A stretch of DNA of 64,000 nt from Methanomassiliicoccales archaeon. GTDB lineage: Archaea > Thermoplasmatota > Thermoplasmata > Methanomassiliicoccales > JACIVX01. The notes beneath the pieces are model-generated. The model saw nothing but the letters and a program-made list of their open reading frames with translations, was not told the DNA's origin and made no database searches. Below are positions 44,818 to 53,660 of the stretch, piece by piece. The position numbers and the translations under genes were made by a program. The stretch lies in contig JAWCLO010000001.1 in the NCBI GenBank assembly GCA_038850735.1, positions 142,138 through 206,137 on the forward strand, in the 5' to 3' direction. The first letter of the stretch is position 1; every line of letters starts with the position of its first letter.

Positions 44818-46173
44818 TCACTGCGAAGCTCTTTTGTCCATTTCCTCAAACACGATCTTAGCAATCTCCTCTGAAGGTATCTTTCCGCGATAGATCTTCA
44901 TAAGTTGCCCTACAATGAAATTTGCCGCCCTCTTGTTTTCCGCATAATCCCTCAGCACCTCTGGTCGCTTGCGGATAATTGCATCCACCTGCTCAACGAT
45001 TTTTTCTCTATCAAAATCAGTGCCACCTTGCATGAATTCTGTGCCTCTCAGGTAAGAGACAAGCATTCTTCTACCATCAGCGGATGGGAGGGCTCCAGAG
45101 AGAATAGCTTCAATTATTTCTCCAAGTTTGCCTACAGCATCATCAGTGATGCGCTTTTCAAAAGATGACCAGTTTGGGATAATTTGTTCGAAAAGCAGAG
45201 TAAGAACCTCTTGCTTAGAAAATTTAGCGACCGCTTCTTGAAAGATACTAGCAAGAACCGGCGATTTGCCAATGATTTTGGCTTTTTCAAATGGCAACTC
45301 AAATTCCCTTGAAATCCGTTCCGCCCGCATCAGTGGGGTCTCGCAAAGGACAAGTGTCTCAGCGAGTTCTTTGATATTAAATACACCAAGGTCTGGTTCA
45401 AGAATATAGCCGTAATCCTCTTCAAATTCCTTTTCACGCGCAGGCAATGTAACTTTGCGTTCTTCGTCATAACGCCTAGTTTCCCTTAAGACCTTTTTAC
45501 CAGCCTTGATGAGCTTTGATTGTCTGGCATATTCAAATTCCAGAGCATTCTCAAGGTTTTTGAGTCCCAAGATATTCTTGACCTCTACGCGCTCTTCAGC
45601 AACAGAGATATTTGCATCGACTCTCACCGATTGCTCGTCCTCACCCGAAATACCGACTAAACTCCTGATGTCATCTAGTAGTACCGCAATGAAGTCCCTT
45701 GCTTCTTTGGGCGAACTTATGTCCGGGGCGGTAACAATTTCCACAAGCGGAATTCCACTCCGGTTGTAATCAATCAGCGATATTTCCTCGCTTGGTTTAC
45801 CAACGCGTTTAATCTTTCCAGGATCTTCTTCTAAATGTACCCTCTGAATGTGTATGATTTTCCCGTTGTTAACAAATTGTCCGTCGATTCCGAGAGGCGA
45901 CTCATATTGCGTAATCTGGAAGTTCTTCGGCAAATCAGGATAGAAGTAAGTTTTTCTTGAAAACCACGTGACATCAGGAATTTTGCACTGAAGTCTTTTT
46001 GCGATCATCAATGCAAGCGTGAATGCTTTCTTATTAAGACTAGGTCGAGAACCTGGAAATCCTAAACATGTCGGGCATATCGATTCATTTGGCTCAGAGG
46101 CTTTTGTTGGGCACGAACAGAAAAGCTTTGTTAACGTAGGTAGCTGAAAGTGAATTTCCAAACCGATCTTCAT
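44818..46173 (-). CDS. gatB: Asp/Glu-tRNA amidotransferase subunit B
   Basis: Binds and phosphorylates the misacylated tRNA aminoacyl group before amidation. It has 451 residues. The N-terminal cradle domain contains MKIGLEIHFQLPTLTKLFCSCP with zinc-type cysteines continuing in ICPTCLGFPGSRP. HLEEDPGK and DYNRSGIPLVEIVT are core signatures. The C-terminal YqeY/tail helix domain ends in NFIVGQLMKIYRGKIPSEE. The frame opens at 46251, but ATG 46173 overlaps the gatA stop by four bases and gives the family start. Confidence 0.95.
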   Translation of the reverse strand: MKIGLEIHFQLPTLTKLFCSCPTKASEPNESICPTCLGFPGSRPSLNKKAFTLALMIAKRLQCKIPDVTWFSRKTYFYPDLPKNFQITQYESPLGIDGQFVNNGKIIHIQRVHLEEDPGKIKRVGKPSEEISLIDYNRSGIPLVEIVTAPDISSPKEARDFIAVLLDDIRSLVGISGEDEQSVRVDANISVAEERVEVKNILGLKNLENALEFEYARQSKLIKAGKKVLRETRRYDEERKVTLPAREKEFEEDYGYILEPDLGVFNIKELAETLVLCETPLMRAERISREFELPFEKAKIIGKSPVLASIFQEAVAKFSKQEVLTLLFEQIIPNWSSFEKRITDDAVGKLGEIIEAILSGALPSADGRRMLVSYLRGTEFMQGGTDFDREKIVEQVDAIIRKRPEVLRDYAENKRAANFIVGQLMKIYRGKIPSEEIAKIVFEEMDKRASQ

Positions 46174-47510
46174 GAGATCCCCTCTGGGAATTTGTAAGAA
46201 AACACCTCCTCCCATAATTTTGCAAAATGGATAAGGCGTTCTTCTTCCCAAAATGGCGCGATTAATTGAAATCCTGCCGGGATTCCATCAGGATAGCCAC
46301 ATGGCATAGAAATATGAGGAAGACCGACGAGATTTGGTGGAATCGTAAGGAAATCTGCCTTGTACACTTCCAGAGGTTTCATTTTCTCAATCTCTGAGAA
46401 GCGGGGAGCTTTGAATGGCATTGTGGGAGTCATAACTAAATCATATTCACAGAATAATTTTTTGAACTCTTTCCTAATCATTTGTCTGACAGCTAGCGCC
46501 TTGAGATAATAGCGATCTCTAAATCCCACGCGCCTACAATGGGTGCCAAGCAGAATTCTCCTCTTTGCCTCTTTGCCGAATAATTCTGATCTTATTTCTG
46601 AAAAGAACTTGTTGAAATGCTCATTGGTTGCATCGCTAATGACGCCAAACCTCATGCCAGAATAGCGCGCAAGATTCGTTGAGGCTTCTGATGTTGCGAG
46701 TACATAGTAAGCGGGCAAGGCGAATTTTAGGGATGGCATATCAACCTCTTCAACATCTATTGCCAACTGTTCACGAATGATTTCAATTGCCACTTCAAGG
46801 GCAGATTCAATGTCATTATCAATTCCTTCAAGCGCTGCACTAGGTATACACATTCTCTTGATACGGGGTTTCTTGGGTTTATATACTGGCTGACAACATG
46901 AAGTAGGATCATGCGAATCAGGACCCATTATTATGGGGAGATACTTCTCCAGGTCAGACGCGGAGCGACAAATCAAGCCAACTTTATCGAGGGAATTAGC
47001 ATAGTCAATCAATCCATAACGTGAAACTCTTCCATAGGTTGGCGTTATGCCAATCACACCACAAAAACACGCAGGGCAGGAAATAGAGCCACCCGTCGAA
47101 ACAGCCAGAGCCACATGTTCATTAATTAGGCTCACTGCAGCGGCAGCACCACCACTCGATCCACCACAACTTCTTTCGGGATCGAATGGATTTAACGGTA
47201 CACCATAAGATGAATTCATACAAAAACTTCCAAAGCCAAATTCGTCCATGTTTGTTTTTCCGATCAACAAACCACCGCTTTCTCTAAGTCTTTTCACAGG
47301 AGTGGCATCGAATGGCGGTCTGTAACCATCAAGAATTTTCGATCCGGCTCGAGTTTGAAAGTCTATTGTACAGAGGTTGTCTTTCGCGGAGAAATGAAAT
47401 TTAAATCCTTTCTTTATTTTCTGAAGTTGCTCTTCGCTGATCAGTTCTGAAAATATATGGAATTTTTCGTTCAATCGACGAATTGTGAGAATATCGAATC
47501 CCTGTGTCAA
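46170..47510 (-). CDS. gatA: Asp/Glu-tRNA amidotransferase subunit A
   Basis: Glutaminase subunit that frees ammonia from glutamine for GatB. It is an amidase-signature enzyme of 446 residues. The Ser-cisSer-Lys triad is visible: Lys in FSAKDNLC (near 42), cis-Ser in STGGSISCPA and nucleophile region in RSCGGSSGGAAAAV. The N-terminus is slightly shorter and less typical than in bacterial GatA. The ATG overlaps the gatC stop by four bases. Confidence 0.94.
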   Translation of the reverse strand: MTQGFDILTIRRLNEKFHIFSELISEEQLQKIKKGFKFHFSAKDNLCTIDFQTRAGSKILDGYRPPFDATPVKRLRESGGLLIGKTNMDEFGFGSFCMNSSYGVPLNPFDPERSCGGSSGGAAAAVSLINEHVALAVSTGGSISCPACFCGVIGITPTYGRVSRYGLIDYANSLDKVGLICRSASDLEKYLPIIMGPDSHDPTSCCQPVYKPKKPRIKRMCIPSAALEGIDNDIESALEVAIEIIREQLAIDVEEVDMPSLKFALPAYYVLATSEASTNLARYSGMRFGVISDATNEHFNKFFSEIRSELFGKEAKRRILLGTHCRRVGFRDRYYLKALAVRQMIRKEFKKLFCEYDLVMTPTMPFKAPRFSEIEKMKPLEVYKADFLTIPPNLVGLPHISMPCGYPDGIPAGFQLIAPFWEEERLIHFAKLWEEVFSYKFPEGIS

Positions 47511-47779
47511 ACCAATCGTGGCCCCCTTACAAAGCCTTCGACCGTTTTCATAGATTTTCTCAGGAGCTCTGCATCAAACGCTTTGCAGATTTCATCTTCT
47601 CGAAATATGTTCTCGATGGGGACTGGGGTCAATGTAAAGTCCTCTATCGTTGGTGCCTCATCTAGGATTGAAAAATAGTTAAAAATATCTTCAAGGTCCC
47701 TTGAGAATTCTTCAATTTCATCATCAGTGAGCACCAATCTTGCAATCTTAGCTACATCCTTGACTTCCTTTACCTCCAT
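47507..47779 (-). CDS. gatC: Asp/Glu-tRNA amidotransferase subunit C
   Basis: Small stabilising subunit of 90 residues that wraps the GatA-GatB interface. Family pattern: VKDVAKIARLVLTDDEIEEFSRDLEDIFNYFSILDE followed by an extended tail with TPVPIENIFRED. The frame opens at 47815, but GGAGGAAGATTC directly before ATG 47779 fixes the start. It is first of a gatC-gatA-gatB operon that ends facing aspS. Confidence 0.93.
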   Translation of the reverse strand: MEVKEVKDVAKIARLVLTDDEIEEFSRDLEDIFNYFSILDEAPTIEDFTLTPVPIENIFREDEICKAFDAELLRKSMKTVEGFVRGPRLV

Positions 47780-48021
47780 ATGAATCTTCCTCCGGTGGTT
47801 ATATCGAATGATCATGGGTTATACCATTGATGTAGTTCGCGTTTATTTGTGATATCCCATATATAGCATTCCACATTTAATAGAATATCAATTTATCAAG
47901 GGCATCCTGCTCGATTGACAGTGCTTGGAAGAGTTCTCAATTTGATAATAAAGACTACATAAACGATTACGAATGGGAAAACATTTATCTTCATATCGGA
48001 ACTTACACGGTTGGTGCATTC

Positions 48022-48513
48022 ATGGATGAAGCGGATAAACTTGTGAAACAAGGTTTCCAGCTGCTGAACGAGGGCGAGTATGCGCAGGCATTATCGAAAT
48101 TCGAGAAAGCAATAAAACTCAACCCGAAAAACGCTGAAGCTTATTTTGGAAAAGCAGAAGCGGGCCTTTGTGTGACCAAAATGAGTTCTGAAGAGATTCT
48201 CGAATCATACAAAAAAGCCGTTGAACTCGATCCACAAAACGCGTATTACCTAACTTCATTGGCGTCTTTCTGTTTAGACGTGGGCAAACTAAACGAGGCG
48301 GAATCAGCTTACAACAAGGCTGCTGAGATCGACCCAGATAACGCTGCTTATTACTATTCCGAGTTTGGGGTGGAGTATTCAAAAAAAGCTCCAGAAATCT
48401 ATGAGCAATTTTTAGATGAAAAGACTAGGGAAATCATCTTGAAGAAATCTTTAAAATACCTACTCAAAGCTATCAATCTCGATGAGGATAAAGCCAAGAA
48501 GCTTCTGTGCTAG
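48022..48513 (+). CDS. Tetratricopeptide repeat protein
   Basis: A 163-residue protein made mostly of TPR helices. Three repeats are clear: residues 1-37 (FQLLNEGEYAQALSKFEKAIKLNPKNAEAYFGKAEA), about 50-78 (AVELDPQNAYYLTSLASFC) and about 80-115 (VGKLNEAESAYNKAAEIDPDNAAYYY). A helical tail follows. It has no signal peptide or enzyme domain, and probably acts as a protein-binding scaffold. Partner unknown. It is divergent from gatC. Confidence 0.85.
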   Translation: MDEADKLVKQGFQLLNEGEYAQALSKFEKAIKLNPKNAEAYFGKAEAGLCVTKMSSEEILESYKKAVELDPQNAYYLTSLASFCLDVGKLNEAESAYNKAAEIDPDNAAYYYSEFGVEYSKKAPEIYEQFLDEKTREIILKKSLKYLLKAINLDEDKAKKLLC

Positions 48514-48564
48514 TGAGCATCGGGCCCGATTTCGCTTCGGTCGCTATGATCGCCATTTCATTTA

Positions 48565-48744
48565 CTAAGTCATTAGGTACTTTATCTTGTCACTCCAATC
48601 GTCTAAACGTTTGGTCTTTTTATAGCAGCGATCACACACCCCTTCTCTCTGATGGTAATGTTTGGCGCAAACAAGCTGACCACAAATGACACACGTATAT
48701 CCCGCTAATCCACCGCAGACAGTACATTGCCCGAGGATACGCAT
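48565..48744 (-). CDS. Small zinc-finger protein (HIT/B-box-like cysteine pattern)
   Basis: A 59-residue gene starting MRILGQCTVCGGLAGYTC. The metal pattern is C7-x2-C10, C18-x2-C21, C26, H29 or H31, C37-x2-C40, which fits a cross-brace finger of the zf-HIT/B-box sort. A basic helix follows (KKTKRLDDWSDKIKY). The regular cysteine spacing on one strand and lack of another gene in this 290-base gap support it. Its short length explains why it could be missed. Role unknown; zf-HIT proteins in eukaryotes act in assembly of RNA-protein complexes. Confidence 0.75.
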   Translation of the reverse strand: MRILGQCTVCGGLAGYTCVICGQLVCAKHYHQREGVCDRCYKKTKRLDDWSDKIKYLMT

Positions 48745-48806
48745 GTCAATTTAATAGTTCATACAAAGGTAAATCTCTAACGGTCAGGGCAAGGCGGACG
48801 GCCTCT

Positions 48807-49472
48807 TCACAGAATTCCGAGCCAATTCAGCCCTTCTATAACACCATCTGCGTGGGGCTTTTCGCAAACGTAATCCGCAGCACGCTTTGCGGCCTCCGAT
48901 GCATTTGACACTGCTATCCCGATACCACAATGCTCGAGCATTGAAACATCATTGTCGGAATCACCGATTGCAACCACGTCTTCAACACCAATCCCGATGA
49001 GCTCTGAAGCTTTCCTAACCCCGTTCATCTTGCTGTGTCCTGGCTCCATGATGTGAATTGCAAATCCCGTTGCCTCGAGCTTTACGTTCCATTCCATCAG
49101 TAAAGCTCTAATTTCTTCCAGATCCACGGTTCTTTTTAATGCTACCTCCGTTTCTCTCCATTTATCGGTAAATAGCCTTTCAACGGGGAGTTTTTTTCTC
49201 AAGTACTCATACGCTCTGAGAGGCTGTTCGATAGAATTGAGCTTATGAATCGTATCGCGAAAACTCACAATGCCACCGTTTTCCGCAATAATCGGGCCAT
49301 TTACGCCTATAAAGATCGCGAGTCCATAAGCTACGGGAAGGACATTGCCACTTGCAATCATGACGACATATCCCTTTTCCTGAACAAACCGTAGCGCTTC
49401 TATACCCTGCGGCTGTATTCTTCTTTGAGAATCTGTCAATGTACCGTCGACGTCTACAACGATTGCCTTCAT
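48807..49472 (-). CDS. Phosphoglycolate phosphatase, archaeal HAD type
   Basis: HAD subfamily IIB phosphatase of 221 residues, similar to the Thermoplasma acidophilum TA0175 enzyme. The nucleophile motif is VDVDGTLTDSQRRI at the N-terminus. Motif II is MIASGNVLP, and motif IV is VVAIGDSDNDVSMLEHCGIGIAVSNA near residue 165. It would remove 2-phosphoglycolate or related sugar phosphates. It is 47 bases downstream of the GTP cyclohydrolase gene on the same strand. Confidence 0.87.
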   Translation of the reverse strand: MKAIVVDVDGTLTDSQRRIQPQGIEALRFVQEKGYVVMIASGNVLPVAYGLAIFIGVNGPIIAENGGIVSFRDTIHKLNSIEQPLRAYEYLRKKLPVERLFTDKWRETEVALKRTVDLEEIRALLMEWNVKLEATGFAIHIMEPGHSKMNGVRKASELIGIGVEDVVAIGDSDNDVSMLEHCGIGIAVSNASEAAKRAADYVCEKPHADGVIEGLNWLGIL

Positions 49473-49519
49473 GGTTTTTCCCTCACTGAATATAATCCAT
49501 CAGGGGATGAACCGCTCAT

Positions 49520-50365
49520 TCAAAGGTCTGATTCTTGATCCCTTTTGAGTTCTTTTAGAGTCGTGACGCGCTCCGCAAATGCATTGTGTTTGTGAATTGA
49601 TTCCTCGCTTTCACTTCTAACGGTCACTAGAACGTCATCGGGAAGGTGTCCGTACTTGGCAAGAATTCTTGCCAAAATCTCTCTTACAACATCCTCAACA
49701 AATTTTGGATTTCTGTGCGCGTTGAGAACGATTCTCGCTTCATCTGACCTTTTCAAGATCTCATAAGTGGGACTGCTGAAAGAACTTTCAACGATATCGA
49801 TCAGATCGTTAGCTTCGATGTCTAACTCCTCTGGGACTTCAATCATGACAGTGGTAATATTCCTTTGGTTATGAGTAATAGTTGGCAGCATCGAGTCGCA
49901 TGATTGTTGTGACTTCAAGAATTCTTCCTGTATTGTTTCCATTGCACATGGACATGCAGTCATGCCAGTAACCTTGACACCAATCATCTTTTTCACATTT
50001 CCGTCTCTTTGACATACTGCCCGGGCCATCAATTCATATGATTCCATCGTTTTTTTGCCGCTTGGCGCCTTTCTTTCGAGAAAATAATCTGCATAAACAT
50101 GTACTTCAGAATATGTAGCGTATTCATGACGATCCAAAAGCGACCTACAAATCTGGCCGCTTAGCATCTCTATGCCGGTCACTGGTTCTCTCACACTCTG
50201 ATCAACGATCTCCGATACAACTTCGAGATTTCTCGAGAGATGGGAGCCCTTCTGATTAGAAGGCAAGTCTACGAAAATATCAAATCTGCAAGTGAGCGTC
50301 AAGGTTTTATCTCCACGCCTTACAATCACCGGCTTCTTAACATTCGTAACACCAACTCTCGTCAA
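49520..50365 (-). CDS. mptA: GTP cyclohydrolase MptA/FolE2-like, start uncertain
   Basis: First enzyme of archaeal pterin (tetrahydromethanopterin-type) synthesis, opening GTP. It has 281 residues from TTG 50365. Metal-site signatures are GVKVTGMTACPCAMETIQ and SEVHVYADYFLERKAPSGKKTMESYE. Homology does not end at the TTG: the same frame upstream reads IDCQNTRIPNGFRLTRVGVTNVKKPV, the usual FolE2 lead-in, and stays open to 50443 without ATG, GTG or TTG. GGTGAT lies at 50417-50422. Translation may start at a rare codon such as ATC 50413 or ATA 50404, or a sequence error hides the start. Confidence 0.87.
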   Translation of the reverse strand: MTRVGVTNVKKPVIVRRGDKTLTLTCRFDIFVDLPSNQKGSHLSRNLEVVSEIVDQSVREPVTGIEMLSGQICRSLLDRHEYATYSEVHVYADYFLERKAPSGKKTMESYELMARAVCQRDGNVKKMIGVKVTGMTACPCAMETIQEEFLKSQQSCDSMLPTITHNQRNITTVMIEVPEELDIEANDLIDIVESSFSSPTYEILKRSDEARIVLNAHRNPKFVEDVVREILARILAKYGHLPDDVLVTVRSESEESIHKHNAFAERVTTLKELKRDQESDL

Positions 50366-50885
50366 TCTGAACCCGTTTGGAATGCGTGTATTCTGGCAAT
50401 CTATTCTGGCGATACGATCACCGATCCTCGATAGGACCTTTAATTAAAAAAATAAGCCTTCAACCAAATATTTAGTAATTCCTGAAGAAAATTGTTTAAT
50501 TGTTGATATCTTGAATACATTTGGTATAAAGATAACTAACTTTTTGAAAAAAAAGACTGCAAAAATTCTGATAGACGAGATAGATATATCGACTCATATC
50601 CCTGCGAGTAGGTTTTGACGACATGTTGTTCGGTATTAGCCATGAAAGAATAGTTCGAGATTCGTGCCACTTGTGGTGGCATTTCAAAAGACCTACGCGG
50701 ACAACTCCCCTTTAATTCAAGCAAATGATGATACGAGTGTTTTGACAAGGGGCAGAATGATTCGGAAACTATTTGAGCGATGTCAAAAGAGCAGAAATGA
50801 TAAGACCTCTCTCGATTATAGCATACAAATTGAAGGGCAATATACTCGACATCAACTTATAACCCCTTGCTGATGATCGGTAGAA
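50366..50885. other. Intergenic region without supported gene
   Basis: Apart from the likely N-terminal coding extension of mptA (to about 50413), these 520 bases are A/T-rich. I see one five-base-pair hairpin (GCCAC, TTGTG, GTGGC, near 50669) and a 69-residue frame at 50664-50873 with no recognisable features. A small RNA gene is possible but not supported. Confidence 0.3.
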
Positions 50886-51539
50886 ATGCTTTGCGGAATT
50901 GATGAGGCGGGAAGGGGACCCATCATTGGACCGATGGTGATTGCTGCGGTCTGTGTAGATAACGATTTGCAGCTAGTTCGATTGAATGTCAACGATTCAA
51001 AGAAGCTATCTCCTTCCAGAAGACTGAAACTTGCTGAAGCAATTCGACAAATTTCGATTGTACGAATCATAATTGTTAATGAGGATGAGATCGACAGCGC
51101 AGTGGAAAGACACCAGCTGAATGGCCTAGAAGCGGCTAAATTTTCTGAATTAATCAATGAACTGCGACCGAGAAACGCGTTCATTGATGCGGCCGACGCC
51201 AATCCGGAGCGCTTCAAACACCTGATCTGCAATAATCTGGCGTGCAATACGAATCTCATTTGTGAGCACAAGGCAGATGAAAGATACCCAGTTGTCTCCG
51301 CGGCATCAATAATTGCCAAAGCTAAGCGTGATGAACTAGTGAAGACTATTGAAATGGAAATAGGGGAGCCAATAGGTAGCGGCTATGCCTCTGATCCTGC
51401 CACAAGAACATTTTTAATGAAGTGGGTTCAGGAAAAAAAAGAACTCCCACCCCATGTTAGACGCTCTTGGATCACCTCCAAAAACATATTATTTCAGTTA
51501 AGAAATTCGAAAATCGATATGTGGGCTGATAAACCATGA
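50886..51539 (+). CDS. rnhB: Ribonuclease HII
   Basis: Removes ribonucleotides and RNA primers from DNA. The 217-residue protein has GIDEAGRGPIIGP at the N-terminus with the catalytic Asp-Glu, a third acidic residue in AFIDAADANPERF, and Asp in the KADERYPVVSAASIIAKAKRDE segment with the family Ser/Ala-rich helix. Length and order match archaeal RnhB. It overlaps the next gene by four bases. Confidence 0.94.
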   Translation: MLCGIDEAGRGPIIGPMVIAAVCVDNDLQLVRLNVNDSKKLSPSRRLKLAEAIRQISIVRIIIVNEDEIDSAVERHQLNGLEAAKFSELINELRPRNAFIDAADANPERFKHLICNNLACNTNLICEHKADERYPVVSAASIIAKAKRDELVKTIEMEIGEPIGSGYASDPATRTFLMKWVQEKKELPPHVRRSWITSKNILFQLRNSKIDMWADKP

Positions 51540-51877
51540 CTCTTAGAGAACTTTTGAACGAGACCGTATCTAAATTTAATAAAAAAATTCTTGAAGACGA
51601 AAAACTACGTCAGGAACTTGTTGGTATCAAAAAGCGTGTGCTGATAGATCTTGGAGAAGAAAAATATAATTTCATGCTCGAAAACTGCATGATATCTCAA
51701 GTTATTGAGGGTGAAATTCCTGAACCTGATATCACAGTTATTTCTGATCCGGTAACTTTTGAGGGCGTATTGACTCGGAAAATAAAACCGATGAAAGCTT
51801 GGGCGCTGAGAAAGATCGTTTTCAAAGGATCGATTGAAGATTTGATGCATCTCAGAAGTCTCCTTCAATTTAATTGA
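51536..51877 (+). CDS. SCP2 sterol-binding-fold protein
   Basis: A 113-residue protein that looks like the SCP-2/sterol-transfer fold: an N-terminal helix (LRELLNETVSKFNKKI), then alternating strands (RVLIDLGEEKYNFMLENCM... PDITVISDPVTFEGVLTRKIKP) and a C-terminal helix. Such archaeal proteins probably bind hydrophobic ligands; none has a defined role in this context. ATG overlaps the RNase HII stop, so the pair is co-translated. Assignment rests on pattern, not on a motif. Confidence 0.6.
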   Translation: MTLRELLNETVSKFNKKILEDEKLRQELVGIKKRVLIDLGEEKYNFMLENCMISQVIEGEIPEPDITVISDPVTFEGVLTRKIKPMKAWALRKIVFKGSIEDLMHLRSLLQFN

Positions 51878-51897
51878 TCTTTTTTGATTATACAAAA

Positions 51898-51909
51898 CTT
51901 TTATTTAAG
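51898..51909 (+). promoter_or_regulatory. Box A of the initiator tRNA gene
   Basis: CTTTTATTTAAG lies about 30 bases upstream of the mature tRNA 5' end, the normal archaeal distance. Confidence 0.6.
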
Positions 51910-51935
51910 AGACTAATGTTAAGAGTCTCACCAAA

Positions 51936-52010
51936 AGCGGGGTGGGGTAGCCAGGACATCCCGTCGGGCTCATAACCCGGAGATCGGTCGTTCAAATCGA
52001 CCCCCCGCTA
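51936..52010 (+). tRNA. Initiator tRNA-Met (CAT)
   Basis: Acceptor stem AGCGGGG/CCCCGCT with the A1-T72 pair of archaeal initiators, anticodon CAT at 51971-51973 in loop CTCATAA, and an anticodon stem with three G-C pairs next to the loop (GGG/CCC), the hallmark of initiator tRNA. T-loop is TTCAAAT and discriminator A. CCA is not encoded and there is no intron. Confidence 0.95.
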
Positions 52011-52142
52011 CTTCTCATTGAAGAAGATGGATCAAAATTATGGTTTTGTATAGCATTGGTTAAAAGAAGAATTTAATGGATTACGAAGATCAAAACGAAA
52101 ATATTCCGTGAAGTGCATACAATAACAATTGGGGACGATTTG

Positions 52143-53651
52143 ATGGGAGGATTTGTCGGCGCAATCGATCAAGGGACTACTGGAACGAGGTTTGCACTTT
52201 TCGATCACGCAGGCAATCTGATTGCCTCTTCTTATGAAGAACATACACAGATATTTCCAAAACCAGGTTGGGTTGAACACAACCCTGTTGAAATCTGGCA
52301 AAAGACAAAAAAAGTCATGCGAGATGTTTTTCAGAATACTGGCATCAGCATAAAAGAACTCGATGCGATTGGGATCACCAATCAGCGTGAAACAACTGTT
52401 ATATGGGATCGCAAAACGGGCTTGCCGTTGTACAACGCGATTGTATGGCAATGTCGCCGAACCTCGGAGATGTGTGATGAGCTCATAAAGAACGGCTATC
52501 TCGAAATGATAAGAGAAAGAACTGGTCTCGTCGTTGATTCTTATTTTTCTGCGACGAAAATAAGGTGGTTAATGGATAATGTGAATAGCATCGCTGAGAA
52601 AGCAAAAAAAGGTGATGTCCTTTTTGGAAATGTCGATACTTGGTTGATATGGAATTTGACTAAAAATCACATAACTGATTACTCTAACGCATCTCGAACT
52701 ATGCTTTTTAACATTTCAAAATGCAGGTGGGATGAAGAGATTCTGGAAATACTCAAAATACCTGAGGAAATCCTTCCTGAGGTTCGGCCCTCAAGTGATC
52801 CCCAAACGTATGGCACGACGACTCCTTCTGAATTCATGGGTGCGAGCATACCGATATCTGGGGATCTTGGTGACCAACAAGCAGCCCTTTTCGGACAGGC
52901 GTGTTTTGAACCTGGGGAAACCAAGAATACCTATGGAACCGGATGTTTCATGCTTATGAACACAGGTCCATCGATCACGAGATCAAGAAGTGGACTTCTA
53001 ACTACGATTGCTTATAAAATCGGAAACGACCCTGTTAAATACGCACTGGAAGGGTCCATATTCATTGCTGGGGCTGCGATCCAGTGGCTGAGAGACGGTT
53101 TGAAAATCATAGAAAAAGCATCCGACACTGAAAAACTGGCAAAATGTGTGGAGGACTCGGGTGGCGTTTATTTCGTGCCAGCATTCGTGGGACTTGGAGC
53201 TCCACACTGGGATCCATATGCGAGGGGGTTGATCATAGGCATTACAGGCGGTACAAGGAGGGAGCATATTGTCCGAGCGACACTTGAAGCAATTTGTTAT
53301 CAGACGAAGGAAGTGCTCGATACTATGAACAAGGAATCCGGTATCCCATTAAAAGCGCTGAAGGTCGATGGTGGAGCAGTGAAGAATAACTTCCTGTGTC
53401 AGCTTCAAGCGAACATACTCGGCGTTCAAGTGTTGAGGCCGATTGTCCAGGAAACAACGGCGTTGGGAGCGGCTTATGCCGCAGGTCTTGCAGTTGGATT
53501 CTGGAAAGACATAGACGAACTTAGGAATAATTGGATAATTGATAGGACATTCGTTCCGATGGTCAATGAGGCCGATAGGGAAAAAGGATATGCCTGTTGG
53601 AAGCAAGCCGTTGATAGATCCAAGAGATGGATGGTTCCAGAATCATTCTGA
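52143..53651 (+). CDS. glpK: Glycerol kinase
   Basis: Phosphorylates glycerol to sn-glycerol 3-phosphate. The 502-residue FGGY kinase begins [20 protein letters not shown] (phosphate 1 motif). Other signatures are [54 protein letters not shown] near residue 240 and [22 protein letters not shown] near residue 405. The frame opens at GTG 52113, but ATG 52143, preceded by GGGGACG, gives the family start. It is first of a glpK-glpA-glpB-glpC operon with gaps of 9, -29 and 3 bases. No glycerol facilitator gene is present. Confidence 0.96.
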   Translation: MGGFVGAIDQGTTGTRFALFDHAGNLIASSYEEHTQIFPKPGWVEHNPVEIWQKTKKVMRDVFQNTGISIKELDAIGITNQRETTVIWDRKTGLPLYNAIVWQCRRTSEMCDELIKNGYLEMIRERTGLVVDSYFSATKIRWLMDNVNSIAEKAKKGDVLFGNVDTWLIWNLTKNHITDYSNASRTMLFNISKCRWDEEILEILKIPEEILPEVRPSSDPQTYGTTTPSEFMGASIPISGDLGDQQAALFGQACFEPGETKNTYGTGCFMLMNTGPSITRSRSGLLTTIAYKIGNDPVKYALEGSIFIAGAAIQWLRDGLKIIEKASDTEKLAKCVEDSGGVYFVPAFVGLGAPHWDPYARGLIIGITGGTRREHIVRATLEAICYQTKEVLDTMNKESGIPLKALKVDGGAVKNNFLCQLQANILGVQVLRPIVQETTALGAAYAAGLAVGFWKDIDELRNNWIIDRTFVPMVNEADREKGYACWKQAVDRSKRWMVPESF

Positions 53652-53660
53652 GGCTGTGAG

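Noticed and set aside
50664-50873. 69-residue frame in the gap before rnhB
   Set aside because: No good ribosome-binding site, no recognisable motif and low-complexity composition; listed only as part of the intergenic region.
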